Assembly: GCF_000952155.1 (NCBI RefSeq)
Contig: NZ_JYON01000003.1
Coordinates: 186,001 to 250,000 of the forward strand
Reading direction: 5' to 3'
Length of the DNA: 64,000 bases
Source of the DNA: Aliterella atlantica CENA595
GTDB lineage: Bacteria; Cyanobacteriota; Cyanobacteriia; Cyanobacteriales; Chroococcidiopsidaceae
The notes under the pieces are model-generated. The model saw only the letters and a program-made list of their open reading frames with translations, was not told the DNA's origin and did no database searches. Below are positions 27,202 through 37,611 of this stretch, piece by piece. Position numbers and translations under genes: made by a program. The first letter of the stretch is position 1. Each line of letters begins with the position of its first letter.

Positions 27202-29130
27202 GTGAAATTTCACTGGCTACTACCCAGTATTTTAAGTGTTTTTGTCTTATCCTCTGCGGCTGAGGCTGCAAAGCTAAAATCTTGGCGTTTTGATGCTGGT
27301 CAAAATCAGTTGTATTTCAAAACTGAAGGTGGAGTTCAACCTCAAGCCAAGTTAATTTTTAACCCAACTCGCTTAGTCATTGACTTACCAGGAACGACTT
27401 TAGAGCGCTCGACTGTAAAGCAAGAATATAGTGGGGCGATTCGTAGTATTCGTGTAGGACAATTTGAAGAAGGTACAACTCGTGTAGTTGTAGAAATTAG
27501 CCCAGGTTATCAACTCGATCCTCAGCAAGTTAAAGTCCGAGGTACTTCGCCAACTTACTGGATAGTTAAGATACCTAAGCCGCAAAAAATAGCTTCTAAT
27601 CCACCAGCACCTAGTAGTAACCGTCCGTTATCTCGTTCTTTGAGCCAAGCTAGTACGCCCTCTAGTCCCAGAAAATTATTTTCAGTTGTCACCACCAATA
27701 GCAGCTTACAAAATAAAAGACCGATTTTAAGTAGAAATACAGTTAGTAGATCGGAAACTGGGCTGCAAATTCAAAACGTGACAGTTACAGCTGACGGCTT
27801 GTTCGTGCGTACTCGCGGGAAGGGAAATCCGCAAGTTAATGTTAATCGCAGCCGCGATCGCGACACAATCAATGTAGACTTCAAAGGGGCGACGCTATCA
27901 AATCTAGCGCCAGCAAATATTAGCGTCAATCGTCTCGGTATCAATAATATTCAGCTAAATCAAGTGCAGTCTTCGCCGCCTGTAGTGCGAATGACGATGC
28001 AAGTAAGAGCAAATAGCCCCGATTGGCAAGCATCATTTAGTCGCTTTGGTGGCTATACAGTTCTGCCTTTAGGCAGAACTAGCGTTGTTGCTACTAACAA
28101 TCGTACCAACGACGATCCAGATGTATTTATTTCTAGTTCTTCTACCAAACAGTCGGCTAATGTAGCAACTATTGAGGCGGTAGAACTAAATGGCGATCGC
28201 AATCAACTACTGATTAGAACCGACCAAAGCTTGACTTATACTAGCGGTTGGGACCGATCTTCGGGAATGTATCGCATCACTTTTGCTGATGCCCAGTTAT
28301 CGCGCTCAGTTAAAGGACCAAATTTAGATAGTGACGATCCTTTACTGCGGGTGCGAGTACAGCAGCCAACTCCCCGCACCGTGATAGTTTCAGTTTTACC
28401 AGCAGCGGGAGTGCGCTTAGGAGAACTCAACCAACCTTCTCCAGAACTATTTGCCCTGCAATTGCAGCGTTCGACTATCGTTTCAGCACCGCCGATTCCG
28501 CCACAAAAGCAGCCTGAAGTAGTTACTATCCCGACAATTGAACCGCCACCGACTCCAGCAGCTTCGCCCAAACCGCGCCGCGTCGGACAAGGGCGAATTG
28601 TTGTAGTTATCGATCCAGGACATGGCGGTAAAGATCCTGGGGCAATTGGGTTGAGGGGATTGCAAGAAAAAAACGTAATTCTGCCGATATCCAAAAAAAT
28701 TGCCGATATTTTGGAGAAAAAAGGCATCCAAGTAGTAATGACTAGAGATAGCGATTACTTTGTCGATTTAGCGCCGCGAGTAGAAATTGCAGACCGCGCT
28801 AATGCAAATTTGTTTGTCAGCATTCATGCTAACTCTATGCCAGCAAATAGGACTGATGTAAATGGCTTAGAGACTTATTACTATAGCAGCGGTCAAGGTC
28901 TGGCGCGGGCAATTCATAGTAGCGTACTCCAAGATATTAATATCCGCGATCGCCGCGTGCGAAAAGCCAGGTTCTACGTACTGCGAAAAAGCTCTATGCC
29001 TTCAGTTTTAGTCGAAGTTGGTTTTGTGACAGGTGCAGTTGATTCTCCTCGTTTAGGAACTGCTGCATATCAAAATCAAATGGCAGAAGCGATCGCTCGT
29101 GGTATCCTGCAGTACATCCAACAACGTTAA
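27202..29130 (+). CDS. amiC: N-acetylmuramoyl-L-alanine amidase with AMIN domains
   Basis: 642 residues. A signal peptide (FHWLLPSILSVFVLSSAAEAA) leads to the periplasm. A first AMIN domain (about 25-115, KSWRFDAGQNQLYFKTEGG) and a second (about 185-290) precede a Pro/Ser linker and an Amidase_3 domain from about 465: VVVIDPGHGGKDPGAIG, LQEKN, SIHANS and the catalytic VEVGFVTG. It cleaves the amide bond between MurNAc and the peptide stem. In Nostoc, homologues drill the septal junction nanopores. There the genes are tandem (amiC1, amiC2); only one is present here. GTG start with a strong ribosome binding site. Confidence 0.95.
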   Translation: MKFHWLLPSILSVFVLSSAAEAAKLKSWRFDAGQNQLYFKTEGGVQPQAKLIFNPTRLVIDLPGTTLERSTVKQEYSGAIRSIRVGQFEEGTTRVVVEISPGYQLDPQQVKVRGTSPTYWIVKIPKPQKIASNPPAPSSNRPLSRSLSQASTPSSPRKLFSVVTTNSSLQNKRPILSRNTVSRSETGLQIQNVTVTADGLFVRTRGKGNPQVNVNRSRDRDTINVDFKGATLSNLAPANISVNRLGINNIQLNQVQSSPPVVRMTMQVRANSPDWQASFSRFGGYTVLPLGRTSVVATNNRTNDDPDVFISSSSTKQSANVATIEAVELNGDRNQLLIRTDQSLTYTSGWDRSSGMYRITFADAQLSRSVKGPNLDSDDPLLRVRVQQPTPRTVIVSVLPAAGVRLGELNQPSPELFALQLQRSTIVSAPPIPPQKQPEVVTIPTIEPPPTPAASPKPRRVGQGRIVVVIDPGHGGKDPGAIGLRGLQEKNVILPISKKIADILEKKGIQVVMTRDSDYFVDLAPRVEIADRANANLFVSIHANSMPANRTDVNGLETYYYSSGQGLARAIHSSVLQDINIRDRRVRKARFYVLRKSSMPSVLVEVGFVTGAVDSPRLGTAAYQNQMAEAIARGILQYIQQR

Positions 29131-29141
29131 TCTTTTAGCCT

Positions 29142-29987
29142 GTGTCTCAATCTTTTGCATCTTCTAGTACATTGTCCAACCCACCTATTGCTAAATCGCC
29201 TTCAGCTTGTATTGGCGTTTTTGATAGCGGTGTGGGCGGGTTGACTGTCCTCAACCAGCTTTATCAGCAATTGCCAAACGAATCAATTATTTATTTTGGC
29301 GATACAGCGCGAGTCCCTTACGGTACGCGCTCTCCTGCGGAAATTTTGCAGTTTGGGCGGGAAATAATTAGCTGGATGTTACAGCAACAGGCAAAGATGG
29401 TAATTATGGCTTGCAATACCAGTTCTGCAATTGTTTTAGATATCGTACAAGCTGAATTTCCGATGCCGATTGTCGGTACAATTGCCCCAGGAGCGATCGC
29501 TGCGACTAAACTAGGTCGCCGGATTGGAGTAATTGCAACTCCAGCTACAGCGGCTAGCAATGCCTACAAACGGGCAATTTTAGCGGTCGATCCTAGTGTT
29601 GAAGTTTGGCAAGTAGGTTGTCCTGAGTTTGTCCCTTTAATCGAACAAAACCGGATTTACGACCCCTATACAACTGAGGTTGCTAAAGGCTATTTGGAGC
29701 CATTATTAGAGCGAAACATCGATACTTTAGTATATGGTTGCACCCATTACCCGCATCTTGCACCTATATTGCGAAGTCTTTTGCCACCTACAGTACAGTT
29801 ACTAGATCCTGCTTTTGCAGTGGTAGAAACTGCTGGCGACTGGCTCAAATTTTTGGGATTGGCAAACCCTCAGCCCTCTTTACCCACTCGTTTTTGTGTC
29901 AGCGGTTGTCCCCAAGACTTTGCTCAATCTGCCCGTCAATGGTTAAACTGCATACCCTCAGTAGAGAAAGTCTGTTTAACCCCATAA
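29142..29987 (+). CDS. murI: Glutamate racemase
   Basis: 281 residues, normal for MurI. It makes D-glutamate for peptidoglycan in the cytosol by a two-base cofactor-free mechanism. The motif GVFDSGVGGLTVL, the first catalytic cysteine in MACNTSSA and the second in YGCTHYP are all intact. It starts at a GTG 11 bases after the amiC stop, so it is probably co-transcribed with the amidase. A 12-bp perfect palindrome (29992-30003, GCTACGCGTAGC) follows the stop and may end the transcript. Confidence 0.95.
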   Translation: MSQSFASSSTLSNPPIAKSPSACIGVFDSGVGGLTVLNQLYQQLPNESIIYFGDTARVPYGTRSPAEILQFGREIISWMLQQQAKMVIMACNTSSAIVLDIVQAEFPMPIVGTIAPGAIAATKLGRRIGVIATPATAASNAYKRAILAVDPSVEVWQVGCPEFVPLIEQNRIYDPYTTEVAKGYLEPLLERNIDTLVYGCTHYPHLAPILRSLLPPTVQLLDPAFAVVETAGDWLKFLGLANPQPSLPTRFCVSGCPQDFAQSARQWLNCIPSVEKVCLTP

Positions 29988-30122
29988 AAGTGCTACGCGT
30001 AGCTTAAAAGGAAAAAAGAAAAGTACACATCACTCTTACACTAATTTGCTCTACCGCAGCACTGAATACTTAGGTAAAGACATTAGGCATACTTGCTCGA
30101 AATTCACGATTTGTAGCGATTT

Positions 30123-31067
30123 CTACTGCATAGCATTTTGTAGTTGCTGCATAAAGCTGCTAACTTTTCGATAACTTTTAGAATCTAGCCTACTTTTGAT
30201 TGCCGTTAGCAACAGCAACCTGAGACAACTTTTTGAGAATGCTAACTGTGGATAGTAAGCTAGTGCTTGATGGGAGTAGGATTTAGCACCTGGGTAATCT
30301 TTGTTTTCTAAAGCTCTCCAACCTATGTAAAGATAAGAACGCCCATAGGATTGCTTTTTAAGATATAATAATTCGGCAGGTAAAGAGACAAACATCTTCT
30401 CAATTAATTTGTGAAAATCTGGTGTCATCTCTTGCGACTTTTTAGACACATTTTTAGTATGCTGGCGATAGCTAACTAAACATTCTTCTATCAGCCCAAA
30501 ATTGTATCGTGCAGCAATGCGCGTCCACATTTCCCAGTCTTCACCAAATTGTAAATTTGGATCGAATAAGCCAACGGTTGCAAAGCAATCGCGACGCACC
30601 ATCGGTACGCTACCACATGATATTAGACATTGCTCGATCATTTGTTGCCAAATATTTTTTGATTTAAACCGCAGCTTTGCTTCTGACAAAAAATCCCCTT
30701 TTTCATTAACAAGAGTTACCCAAGTAGAAACTAACCCTACCGCTGGATGAGTGTCTAAAAACTCTACTTGTTTTGCTAATTTTGTTTGTTCCCATGAATC
30801 GTCAGCATCCAAAAAGGCAATGTATTCTCCTTGTGCATTACTAATTCCTGTATTGCGAGCTACTGATACACCTTTGTTGGTTTGAGAAATTATTTTGACT
30901 CTTCTATCTACTAAAGATTTAGCCCATTGCAGTATGTTATCGGAACTACCATCGTTGATAATTAATACTTCAAAATCTGTGAAAGTTTGTGCTAAAACAC
31001 TTGCTAAAGCAGTTGGCAAGTAAGCCATTGCATTATATGCAGGAATAATTACAGAAATTTTTGTCAT
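30123..31067 (-). CDS. Family 2 glycosyltransferase
   Basis: 314 residues, GT-A fold. ISVIIPAYNAMAYLPTALASV opens the domain; the metal-binding DADDSW lies near residue 86 and the acceptor-side FGEDWEMW (ED motif) near 180. No membrane helix is apparent, so it is a soluble or peripheral enzyme adding sugars in surface polysaccharide assembly. A C-terminal helical region (about 225-300) is typical. The preceding gene on the same strand is a family 4 glycosyltransferase (about 95 bases away). Sugar specificity is not predictable. Confidence 0.88.
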   Translation of the reverse strand: MTKISVIIPAYNAMAYLPTALASVLAQTFTDFEVLIINDGSSDNILQWAKSLVDRRVKIISQTNKGVSVARNTGISNAQGEYIAFLDADDSWEQTKLAKQVEFLDTHPAVGLVSTWVTLVNEKGDFLSEAKLRFKSKNIWQQMIEQCLISCGSVPMVRRDCFATVGLFDPNLQFGEDWEMWTRIAARYNFGLIEECLVSYRQHTKNVSKKSQEMTPDFHKLIEKMFVSLPAELLYLKKQSYGRSYLYIGWRALENKDYPGAKSYSHQALAYYPQLAFSKSCLRLLLLTAIKSRLDSKSYRKVSSFMQQLQNAMQ

Positions 31068-31161
31068 AAAAACCTCATAAGACTTTATCTACCAATACTT
31101 GCGAGTTTTAAAATAGTAACTGTGCAAATTGCAGGTTAGTCAAATTTCACTAATAAACAAA

Positions 31162-32331
31162 CTACAATATGTCTTTAATAACCTGTCTTCCTGTTTCTCC
31201 AGCTACCGCCCAATTTAAGCGAGTTTGATATTCATGGAATGATGAGTAAGCTAACTTTTTGTAGTCACTATAATTATCAATCGCTGCACTAATGTAACTG
31301 CAATAGTCTGAAATAGTAGATTTGAGCGCAAAAGTTTTGCCGTTCAAATTATCTCTAATCAAAGTAGGAATCCCACCTACTTGAGTCGATATACAAGGAA
31401 GTCCAAAAGAGTTAGCCTCACAAAACACGTGAGGAGAAAAGTCCGCTCTCGATGGTAATATTAAAAAATGAGACTCGCTAAATAATTTATTTATTTGTGC
31501 TGCACCTTCGCGGGTATTCTTGTTAATAAAACCTAGGTTTTTTACATATCTAGGTAAGCTTCCATCGATTGCAGGTTCGCAACCAACTACGGTTAATTCT
31601 GTTTTTATACCGCTTTCATTCAAGTTTTTGGCTACCTCAAAAGCTATATCTCCTCCTTTCCTAAACCAGTCTACGCCAATAAATAATAACTTACAGCGAT
31701 CGCTAGCTTTGGATTCTACTATTGCCTGAATATCATCGCTATTTCTGTGATTATCTAAATTTGCTCCCCAAGGAATTACTCTAATTTTTGCCGGATCTAT
31801 TCCGTAGGTTTCAATAGTATTTTGAGCAGCCCATTGAGATAAAAATATAATTAATTTACATTTATCTAGGGCAAGTTTCTCCATCTCATAGAGATGTTTA
31901 GTAGTTTCATCAGATAAATTATTTAACCAAGCATATAAATTGACTGATGCTGATAGCGGTGCGTCTGTCCATAAAACTATAGGCTGTTCGCAGTTAAGAT
32001 GAGCTATAGGTAGAGTATTTTCTGGACATAAAACTACATCTGAATTAGATTTAGCAATTTTTTGAGAAATCCGCTTGCCGTATTCTTCGAGAACTGATGG
32101 CTCTAGAAAATAGAAATAATCTTTTTTGAACAGTTGGCGATTAAAATGCCATTTGAGTTTATGAATTAGAGATGGAGAATTGTAGTTTATTGGTCCAATG
32201 TATTCTAAAGGAACAAGTTGAGATTCTAGAGTTTTAGCTAGGTGATAACCTGCGCCATACAATCCTACTTTTTTCTTTGTCCACTGCGAAGAATCTAAAA
32301 CGTCATAACTCGTAAGATAAGCAATTTTCAT
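31162..32331 (-). CDS. Family 4-type glycosyltransferase
   Basis: 389 residues, GT-B fold. The C-terminal half carries LLFIGVDWFRKGGDIAFEVA and the donor site ADFSPHVFCEANSFGLPCIS with its E-x7-type nucleotide-sugar contacts, followed by TQVGGIPTLI. The N-terminal half is divergent. It probably adds one sugar to an exopolysaccharide or lipid-linked chain. It pairs with the family 2 enzyme on the same strand and faces away from the epimerase. Codon usage is A+T-rich compared with flanking genes, as common for polysaccharide loci. Confidence 0.85.
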   Translation of the reverse strand: MKIAYLTSYDVLDSSQWTKKKVGLYGAGYHLAKTLESQLVPLEYIGPINYNSPSLIHKLKWHFNRQLFKKDYFYFLEPSVLEEYGKRISQKIAKSNSDVVLCPENTLPIAHLNCEQPIVLWTDAPLSASVNLYAWLNNLSDETTKHLYEMEKLALDKCKLIIFLSQWAAQNTIETYGIDPAKIRVIPWGANLDNHRNSDDIQAIVESKASDRCKLLFIGVDWFRKGGDIAFEVAKNLNESGIKTELTVVGCEPAIDGSLPRYVKNLGFINKNTREGAAQINKLFSESHFLILPSRADFSPHVFCEANSFGLPCISTQVGGIPTLIRDNLNGKTFALKSTISDYCSYISAAIDNYSDYKKLAYSSFHEYQTRLNWAVAGETGRQVIKDIL

Positions 32332-32783
32332 GAACTATGTACTAAATTTTCATTCAGTTAAGCGAGTGTTCTCAATTAATTATAAAAAATGATTTAATAA
32401 CAAAAATATGTAATAACGATTATTATTTAAAATGAATTAAATACAATCTCACTTTTTGGCATGAGAAATGCTAGTAAAAACATAGACATAAGGTACTGGT
32501 ATATGAATTACACACTTATTAGAGCTTACGAGCTATTAATAATACAATGATGAATATTTAGTTAAATTTATTCCAACAGTTAGAGATTGAACAATTTATA
32601 GGAAAATATAAAGAAAGTTCAAGAAAAGCAATATTTTAAGTAAAAAGTTTAGATAGATTTGATTTATATTTAGATAATTAAGCAGCAAGATTCCCGATCG
32701 AGGCAAATACTTGAGCTTGGTTTCAATACATGAAGCGTAAAAAGTAGCACACAGCTTGCAGACCTTAGCAGAGGCGATCGCAA
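32332..32783. other. A+T-rich intergenic region between divergent sugar genes
   Basis: 452 bases, strongly A+T-rich, with no open frame worth calling and no tRNA or repeat recognised. It separates the glycosyltransferase genes (minus strand) from the epimerase (plus strand), so it should hold both promoters. Confidence 0.5.
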
Positions 32784-33773
32784 ATGAATGTATTAGTTAC
32801 AGGAGTAGCTGGATTTATCGGCTATCACTTAGCAGAGCGTTTGTTAGCAGAGGGTATAAATGTTTATGGAATTGACAACCTCAATAACTACTACGATGTC
32901 AGCTTGAAGAAAGATAGACTCGCTCAACTCCAGCCCCAGCCTAAGTTTACGTTTCAATTACTTGACTTATTCGATCGCCAAGGGCTAAGTTACTTATTCC
33001 AAGAGCAGAACTTTGATTGTGTCGTCAATTTAGCCGCGCAAGCAGGCGTGCGTTACTCAATTGAAAATCCCTTTGCGTACGTAGATAGCAACCTTGTAGG
33101 CTTTGTCAACTTATTAGAGGCTTGTCGTCAGCATCAAACCAAGCACTTAGTATTTGCCTCTTCTAGTTCAGTTTACGGAGCTAATACCAAAGTCCCTTTT
33201 GCTACCAGCGATAACGTAGATCGCCCAGTCTCTTTGTATGCTGCAACTAAAAAAGCCAACGAACTAATCGCTCATACATACAGTCACTTATACAAATTGC
33301 CAATTACAGGACTGCGCTTTTTTACAGTTTATGGTCCTTGGGGTAGACCAGATATGGCTTACTTCAAATTTGTGCAGGCGATCGCTCAAGATAAACCTAT
33401 TGATGTTTACAATTTTGGGAAGATGAAGCGCGACTTTACCTACATTGATGACGTAGTTGAAGGTGTATTTCGGGTCATGTCTAAGCCTCCTCAAACCAGC
33501 CTCGATCCTACAGCAAATACTGCTCCCTACAAAATTTATAACATTGGCAACAACCAGCCAGTAGAGTTAATGGAGTTTATCGCAGTTATTGAAAAAGCTC
33601 TTGGTAAAACAGCAATCAAAAATTTACTACCAATGCAGCCTGGCGATGTTCCTGCTACCTATGCGGATGTAGATGATTTGATCCAAGATGTAGGATTTAA
33701 GCCGACTACATCAATAGAAGAAGGGCTAGGACGCTTTGTTAAGTGGTATCAAGAGTATTACGCAAAAAAATAA
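32784..33773 (+). CDS. NAD-dependent sugar epimerase, UDP-glucuronate 4-epimerase type
   Basis: 329 residues, extended SDR fold. NAD binding is at TGVAGFIGYHLAERL (GxxGxxG, residues 6-12). The catalytic SSSSVYG and YAATKKA (YxxxK) follow. The segment GIDNLNNYYDVSLKKDRL and the FFTVYGPWGRPDMAYFKF motif are characteristic of UDP-glucuronate 4-epimerases (CapI type), which supply UDP-galacturonate for polysaccharides. Located next to two glycosyltransferases, which supports a surface-polysaccharide role. A gene for a different sugar cannot be excluded. Confidence 0.88.
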   Translation: MNVLVTGVAGFIGYHLAERLLAEGINVYGIDNLNNYYDVSLKKDRLAQLQPQPKFTFQLLDLFDRQGLSYLFQEQNFDCVVNLAAQAGVRYSIENPFAYVDSNLVGFVNLLEACRQHQTKHLVFASSSSVYGANTKVPFATSDNVDRPVSLYAATKKANELIAHTYSHLYKLPITGLRFFTVYGPWGRPDMAYFKFVQAIAQDKPIDVYNFGKMKRDFTYIDDVVEGVFRVMSKPPQTSLDPTANTAPYKIYNIGNNQPVELMEFIAVIEKALGKTAIKNLLPMQPGDVPATYADVDDLIQDVGFKPTTSIEEGLGRFVKWYQEYYAKK

Positions 33774-33835
33774 GAATGCCACTGTAATTTTGTGTACTGA
33801 GGATGAATTAGGCTAGAAGCGATCGCTCACAATAG

Positions 33836-34945
<1,110 letters not shown>

Positions 34946-34994
34946 AAGTTATGTTCTAGCTGAGTAATGCTAGGATAATAACTGTTTGATAACT

Positions 34995-35296
34995 GGGGCT
35001 GTAGCTCAGTTGGATAGAGCGAGCGCCTCCTGAAATATCGGGCATCATAGAGGAAACTTTATGTATGAATGCGATCAAAGTCGGTGAACCCTAAAAAGCA
35101 AAAACTTTATGGGAATACCGAGCCAAGCCTAAAATTGATTTGTAGATCGAACTACAGAATTATTTCAGGAAGGTGTAGAGACTAAACGGTTGCCACCTAA
35201 AGGTTAAAAACCTATGGTGAAGATATAGTCCAGAGAGTGGGGAAACTCACACAAATCTGAAGCGCTAGGTCGTGCGTTCGAGACGCACCAGTCCCG
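34995..35296 (+). tRNA. tRNA-Arg(CCU), interrupted by a group I intron
   Basis: Two 37-nt exons (34995-35031 and 35260-35296) fold as one tRNA. The acceptor stem is GGGGCTG / CAGTCCC (one G-U), the D stem GCTC / GAGC and the T arm GTGCG-TTCGAGA-CGCAC. The anticodon stem is AGCGC / GCGCT with loop C-T-CCU-A-A. The discriminator is G and the CCA end is not encoded. The anticodon CCU reads AGG arginine codons. The intron lies directly after the anticodon. A TAGGATAAT -10-like element lies about 20 bases upstream. Confidence 0.95.
35032..35259 (+). ncRNA. Group I self-splicing intron in tRNA-Arg(CCU), 228 nt, no ORF
   Basis: The upstream exon ends in T and the intron ends in G, as group I introns require. 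The conserved R segment is GTGTAGAGACTA (35173-35184) and the S segment is AAGATATAGTCC (35220-35231); their GACTA and TAGTC pair as P7, the guanosine-binding helix. A P/Q-like core (ACCGAGCCAAGCC region) lies near 35119-35131. A short P1 of 3 bp can form between the exon end CCT and GGG at 35040-35042, as in other small tRNA introns. It has no homing endonuclease gene. Confidence 0.93.
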
Positions 35297-35340
35297 TCCA
35301 ATGCCTGTTAATCTAGATTATCGTGCCATAGCGCGAGATT

Positions 35341-35943
35341 ATGTTACGAAGCAGGCAAAATCGCAAATCTACCAAAAAACGACGCTCCCAGGGCAAATTC
35401 TCTCGGTGGATAATTGTCCTAGCTGTGCCAGTTTTTTTCTGGTTGGGCTATAAACAAGTGAGAGGCTTAGAACAACCTCAAGCTGTATTAGTATTAGGCG
35501 GCTCGTCAGTAGATTTAGAGCGAGAGCGTTTTGCTGCTAAGTTAGCGCTGGAACATCATAATTTGCCAATTTGGGTTTCTTCGGGTAGCACCAACAAAAA
35601 TTACGTTACGCGGGTTTTTACCAACGCCGGAATTAACCCCAGTCGCTTGTATTTAGATTTTCAAGCAGTAGATACAGTAACAAACTTCACTACCCTTGTA
35701 GATGATTTTCAAGCGCGGGGAATTACTAAAGTGTACTTGGTTACATCCCAAGAGCATATGCGCCGCGCTCAAATTGTTGGTGAAATCGTTTTTGGTAGCA
35801 GAGGGATAGACTTTGAACCTGTAATAGTGCCAAGTAAGCGATCGCCCGAACCCTTAAGAAAAGCTTTGCGTGATGGCGCTAGAGCCTTGCTGTGGGTAGT
35901 TACCGGGCATACAGGTTCAACTTTTGCCAAAGACAAAAAATAG
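35341..35943 (+). CDS. YdcF/ElyC/SanA-family (DUF218) membrane protein
   Basis: 200 residues. A basic N-terminus is followed by one membrane helix (WIIVLAVPVFFWLGYKQV), then a periplasmic or cytosolic DUF218 domain: AVLVLGGSSVDLERERFAAKLAL, IWVSSGSTNKNYVTRVF, AVDTVTNFTTLVDDFQARG, YLVTSQEHMRRAQIVGEIVF. E. coli relatives act in envelope barrier functions and envelope polysaccharide biogenesis. The ATG lies 44 bases after the tRNA. Its stop abuts the stop of the convergent gene with no gap. Confidence 0.85.
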   Translation: MLRSRQNRKSTKKRRSQGKFSRWIIVLAVPVFFWLGYKQVRGLEQPQAVLVLGGSSVDLERERFAAKLALEHHNLPIWVSSGSTNKNYVTRVFTNAGINPSRLYLDFQAVDTVTNFTTLVDDFQARGITKVYLVTSQEHMRRAQIVGEIVFGSRGIDFEPVIVPSKRSPEPLRKALRDGARALLWVVTGHTGSTFAKDKK

Positions 35944-36237
35944 CTAGCTTGCAGGCTCTTGGACGAGGACAAAAGGTTGGACAATCAGGGTATTAAACCG
36001 CCTTTGGCGATCGCCATTCCAATCACTTAACTGATTTTGCGAAGGTTTTTGAATTAGTTGTTCGCTAATCCAATGCTGCACTGACGGTACGTTATCGCTA
36101 GCTAGCGCTACACCTACATCAAGCAAATCTAACTCATTTGCTACCACTAACACGCTATCGCGTTGGACATGAGGAATTAGCCATTCCCATTCTGCTTCGT
36201 CCAGATTTTCGGCTAAGTCTGCTCTAATATCTGCCAT
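35944..36237 (-). CDS. DUF2288 family protein
   Basis: 97 residues, no signal or membrane segment. The sequence DLAENLDEAEWEWLIPHVQRDSVLVVANELDLLDVGVALASDN, then IQKPSQNQLSDW, matches the DUF2288 pattern, a small cytosolic family of unknown function found in cyanobacteria and proteobacteria. ATG start. Convergent with the preceding gene, stops adjacent. Confidence 0.8.
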   Translation of the reverse strand: MADIRADLAENLDEAEWEWLIPHVQRDSVLVVANELDLLDVGVALASDNVPSVQHWISEQLIQKPSQNQLSDWNGDRQRRFNTLIVQPFVLVQEPAS

Positions 36238-36437
36238 ATTTTATTATTTGTATTCAATAACTTTATTCTAGATTTGTTTGCCAGCTATGCGATCGGCGAA
36301 ATTGTAACTAGAAACTAACGTGTAACATGAAAATTGAACTGTCGCCAAAAACATACAACTTAAATAACTTAAGAAATTAGTACCCTATAGCTCAATAACT
36401 GGTAATTGTTACCCCATTACTGAAATCAAGGGTTTGA

Positions 36438-36470
36438 AATTACGAATTACGAATTACGAATTACGAATTA
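36438..36470 (-). repeat. Heptamer array (TAATTCG) x4 downstream of the AI-2E gene
   Basis: Four perfect units at 36443-36470, with partial units to 36438. On the gene strand they begin one base after the stop TAA of the AI-2E family gene. Confidence 0.9.
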
Positions 36471-36471
36471 T

Positions 36472-37509
36472 TTAGGCTTCTGCTTTCATCTCGTCTATTT
36501 CAAATAAACTAACTAATACTCCTGCAATAGGAATAGAAATAAATACGCCTAACAATCCTGCTATTTTCGCTCCTACTAATAAAGCAAAAAACACTACTAC
36601 TGGATTGAGATTGAGGGAATCTTGCATGACTCTAGGCGAAATTAAATTATCTTGAATTTGTTGGAGTACAATGCAAGCAATCAATACTTGTGCTGCTAAA
36701 AAAACGTTTTGAGATAGGACAACTAGAGTAACTATACTAATTCCTAATGTAGCCCCAATTCCAGGGACAGCGTCAAAAATAGCAACTATTAAAGCTAAAA
36801 CTAGAGGAAAAGGTACTCGCAATATCAAAAAGACTAAAAAGCTAGTTGTTGACAAAAATATCATCAGCAATAATTGCCCTTTAAAAAAACCAAGAAACTT
36901 GCGCTTTACAACTGCATTTAATCTATTGCGTAATTGTCTTGGTACAGCCTTCAGGGCTAGATTCCATAACCTTTCACCATCTAGCAACATAAATAAAGCG
37001 ACAACAGCAATCAATATTAGCGTTACTAAATTAGCTAGAAATATTTGCAACGTTGCCAAACCAGAACCAATCAACCCCAAAGCTTGCGTGCGTAATTGTT
37101 CTTCAATTCCCTCTAAGTTTACCTGCAAATTTCTCGTCCGCAGAAAGTCTTCTATTTGTCCAACTACAGGTGCTAAAGAATTTAGAAACGCAGTAACACT
37201 ATCAATTAATTGTTGTCCTTGATATAAAATAGCTAAACCTACGGTAGCTGTAAGCCCACATAAAATCAGAATGCTAGATAGGAAAACTATAGCAACAGCT
37301 AAACCGTGAGGTAAAAAACGACGCAACCAGCGTACAGGAAAGCTAAGTAAAAAAGCGAGAATCGCTGCTGAGGTAAAAATTACAATAACTGTTTCAAAAT
37401 AGGCTAAAAGGGTAACTGCAGCCCAGCCAGACAGAAATAGTAATAAAAAGCGAACTAAAGCTAAATTATTTAATTTATCCCAAAAATCTTTATTAGATAA
37501 TTCATTCAT
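36472..37509 (-). CDS. AI-2E family transporter
   Basis: About 345 residues, with around eight hydrophobic segments and a cytosolic loop (RLWNLALKAVPRQLRNRLNAVVKRKFLGFFKGQLLL). The C-terminal FDAVPGIGATLGISIVTLVVL and GAKIAGLLGVFISIPIAGVLVSL segments are the family signature. Family members export or take up small molecules, including autoinducer-2 and Na+/H+; the substrate here is unknown. ATG at 37509 chosen over a TTG 15 bases upstream. A heptamer repeat array begins one base after the stop. Confidence 0.88.
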   Translation of the reverse strand: MNELSNKDFWDKLNNLALVRFLLLFLSGWAAVTLLAYFETVIVIFTSAAILAFLLSFPVRWLRRFLPHGLAVAIVFLSSILILCGLTATVGLAILYQGQQLIDSVTAFLNSLAPVVGQIEDFLRTRNLQVNLEGIEEQLRTQALGLIGSGLATLQIFLANLVTLILIAVVALFMLLDGERLWNLALKAVPRQLRNRLNAVVKRKFLGFFKGQLLLMIFLSTTSFLVFLILRVPFPLVLALIVAIFDAVPGIGATLGISIVTLVVLSQNVFLAAQVLIACIVLQQIQDNLISPRVMQDSLNLNPVVVFFALLVGAKIAGLLGVFISIPIAGVLVSLFEIDEMKAEA

Positions 37510-37611
37510 GTCCGCTCTCGTCAAACATTTATATGCCTAAAGGTATGACTAAATTAGACGCGATCGCTACTCTATCGCTACTCTCGCGCGGTATATTTTC
37601 CCTAACTACAT

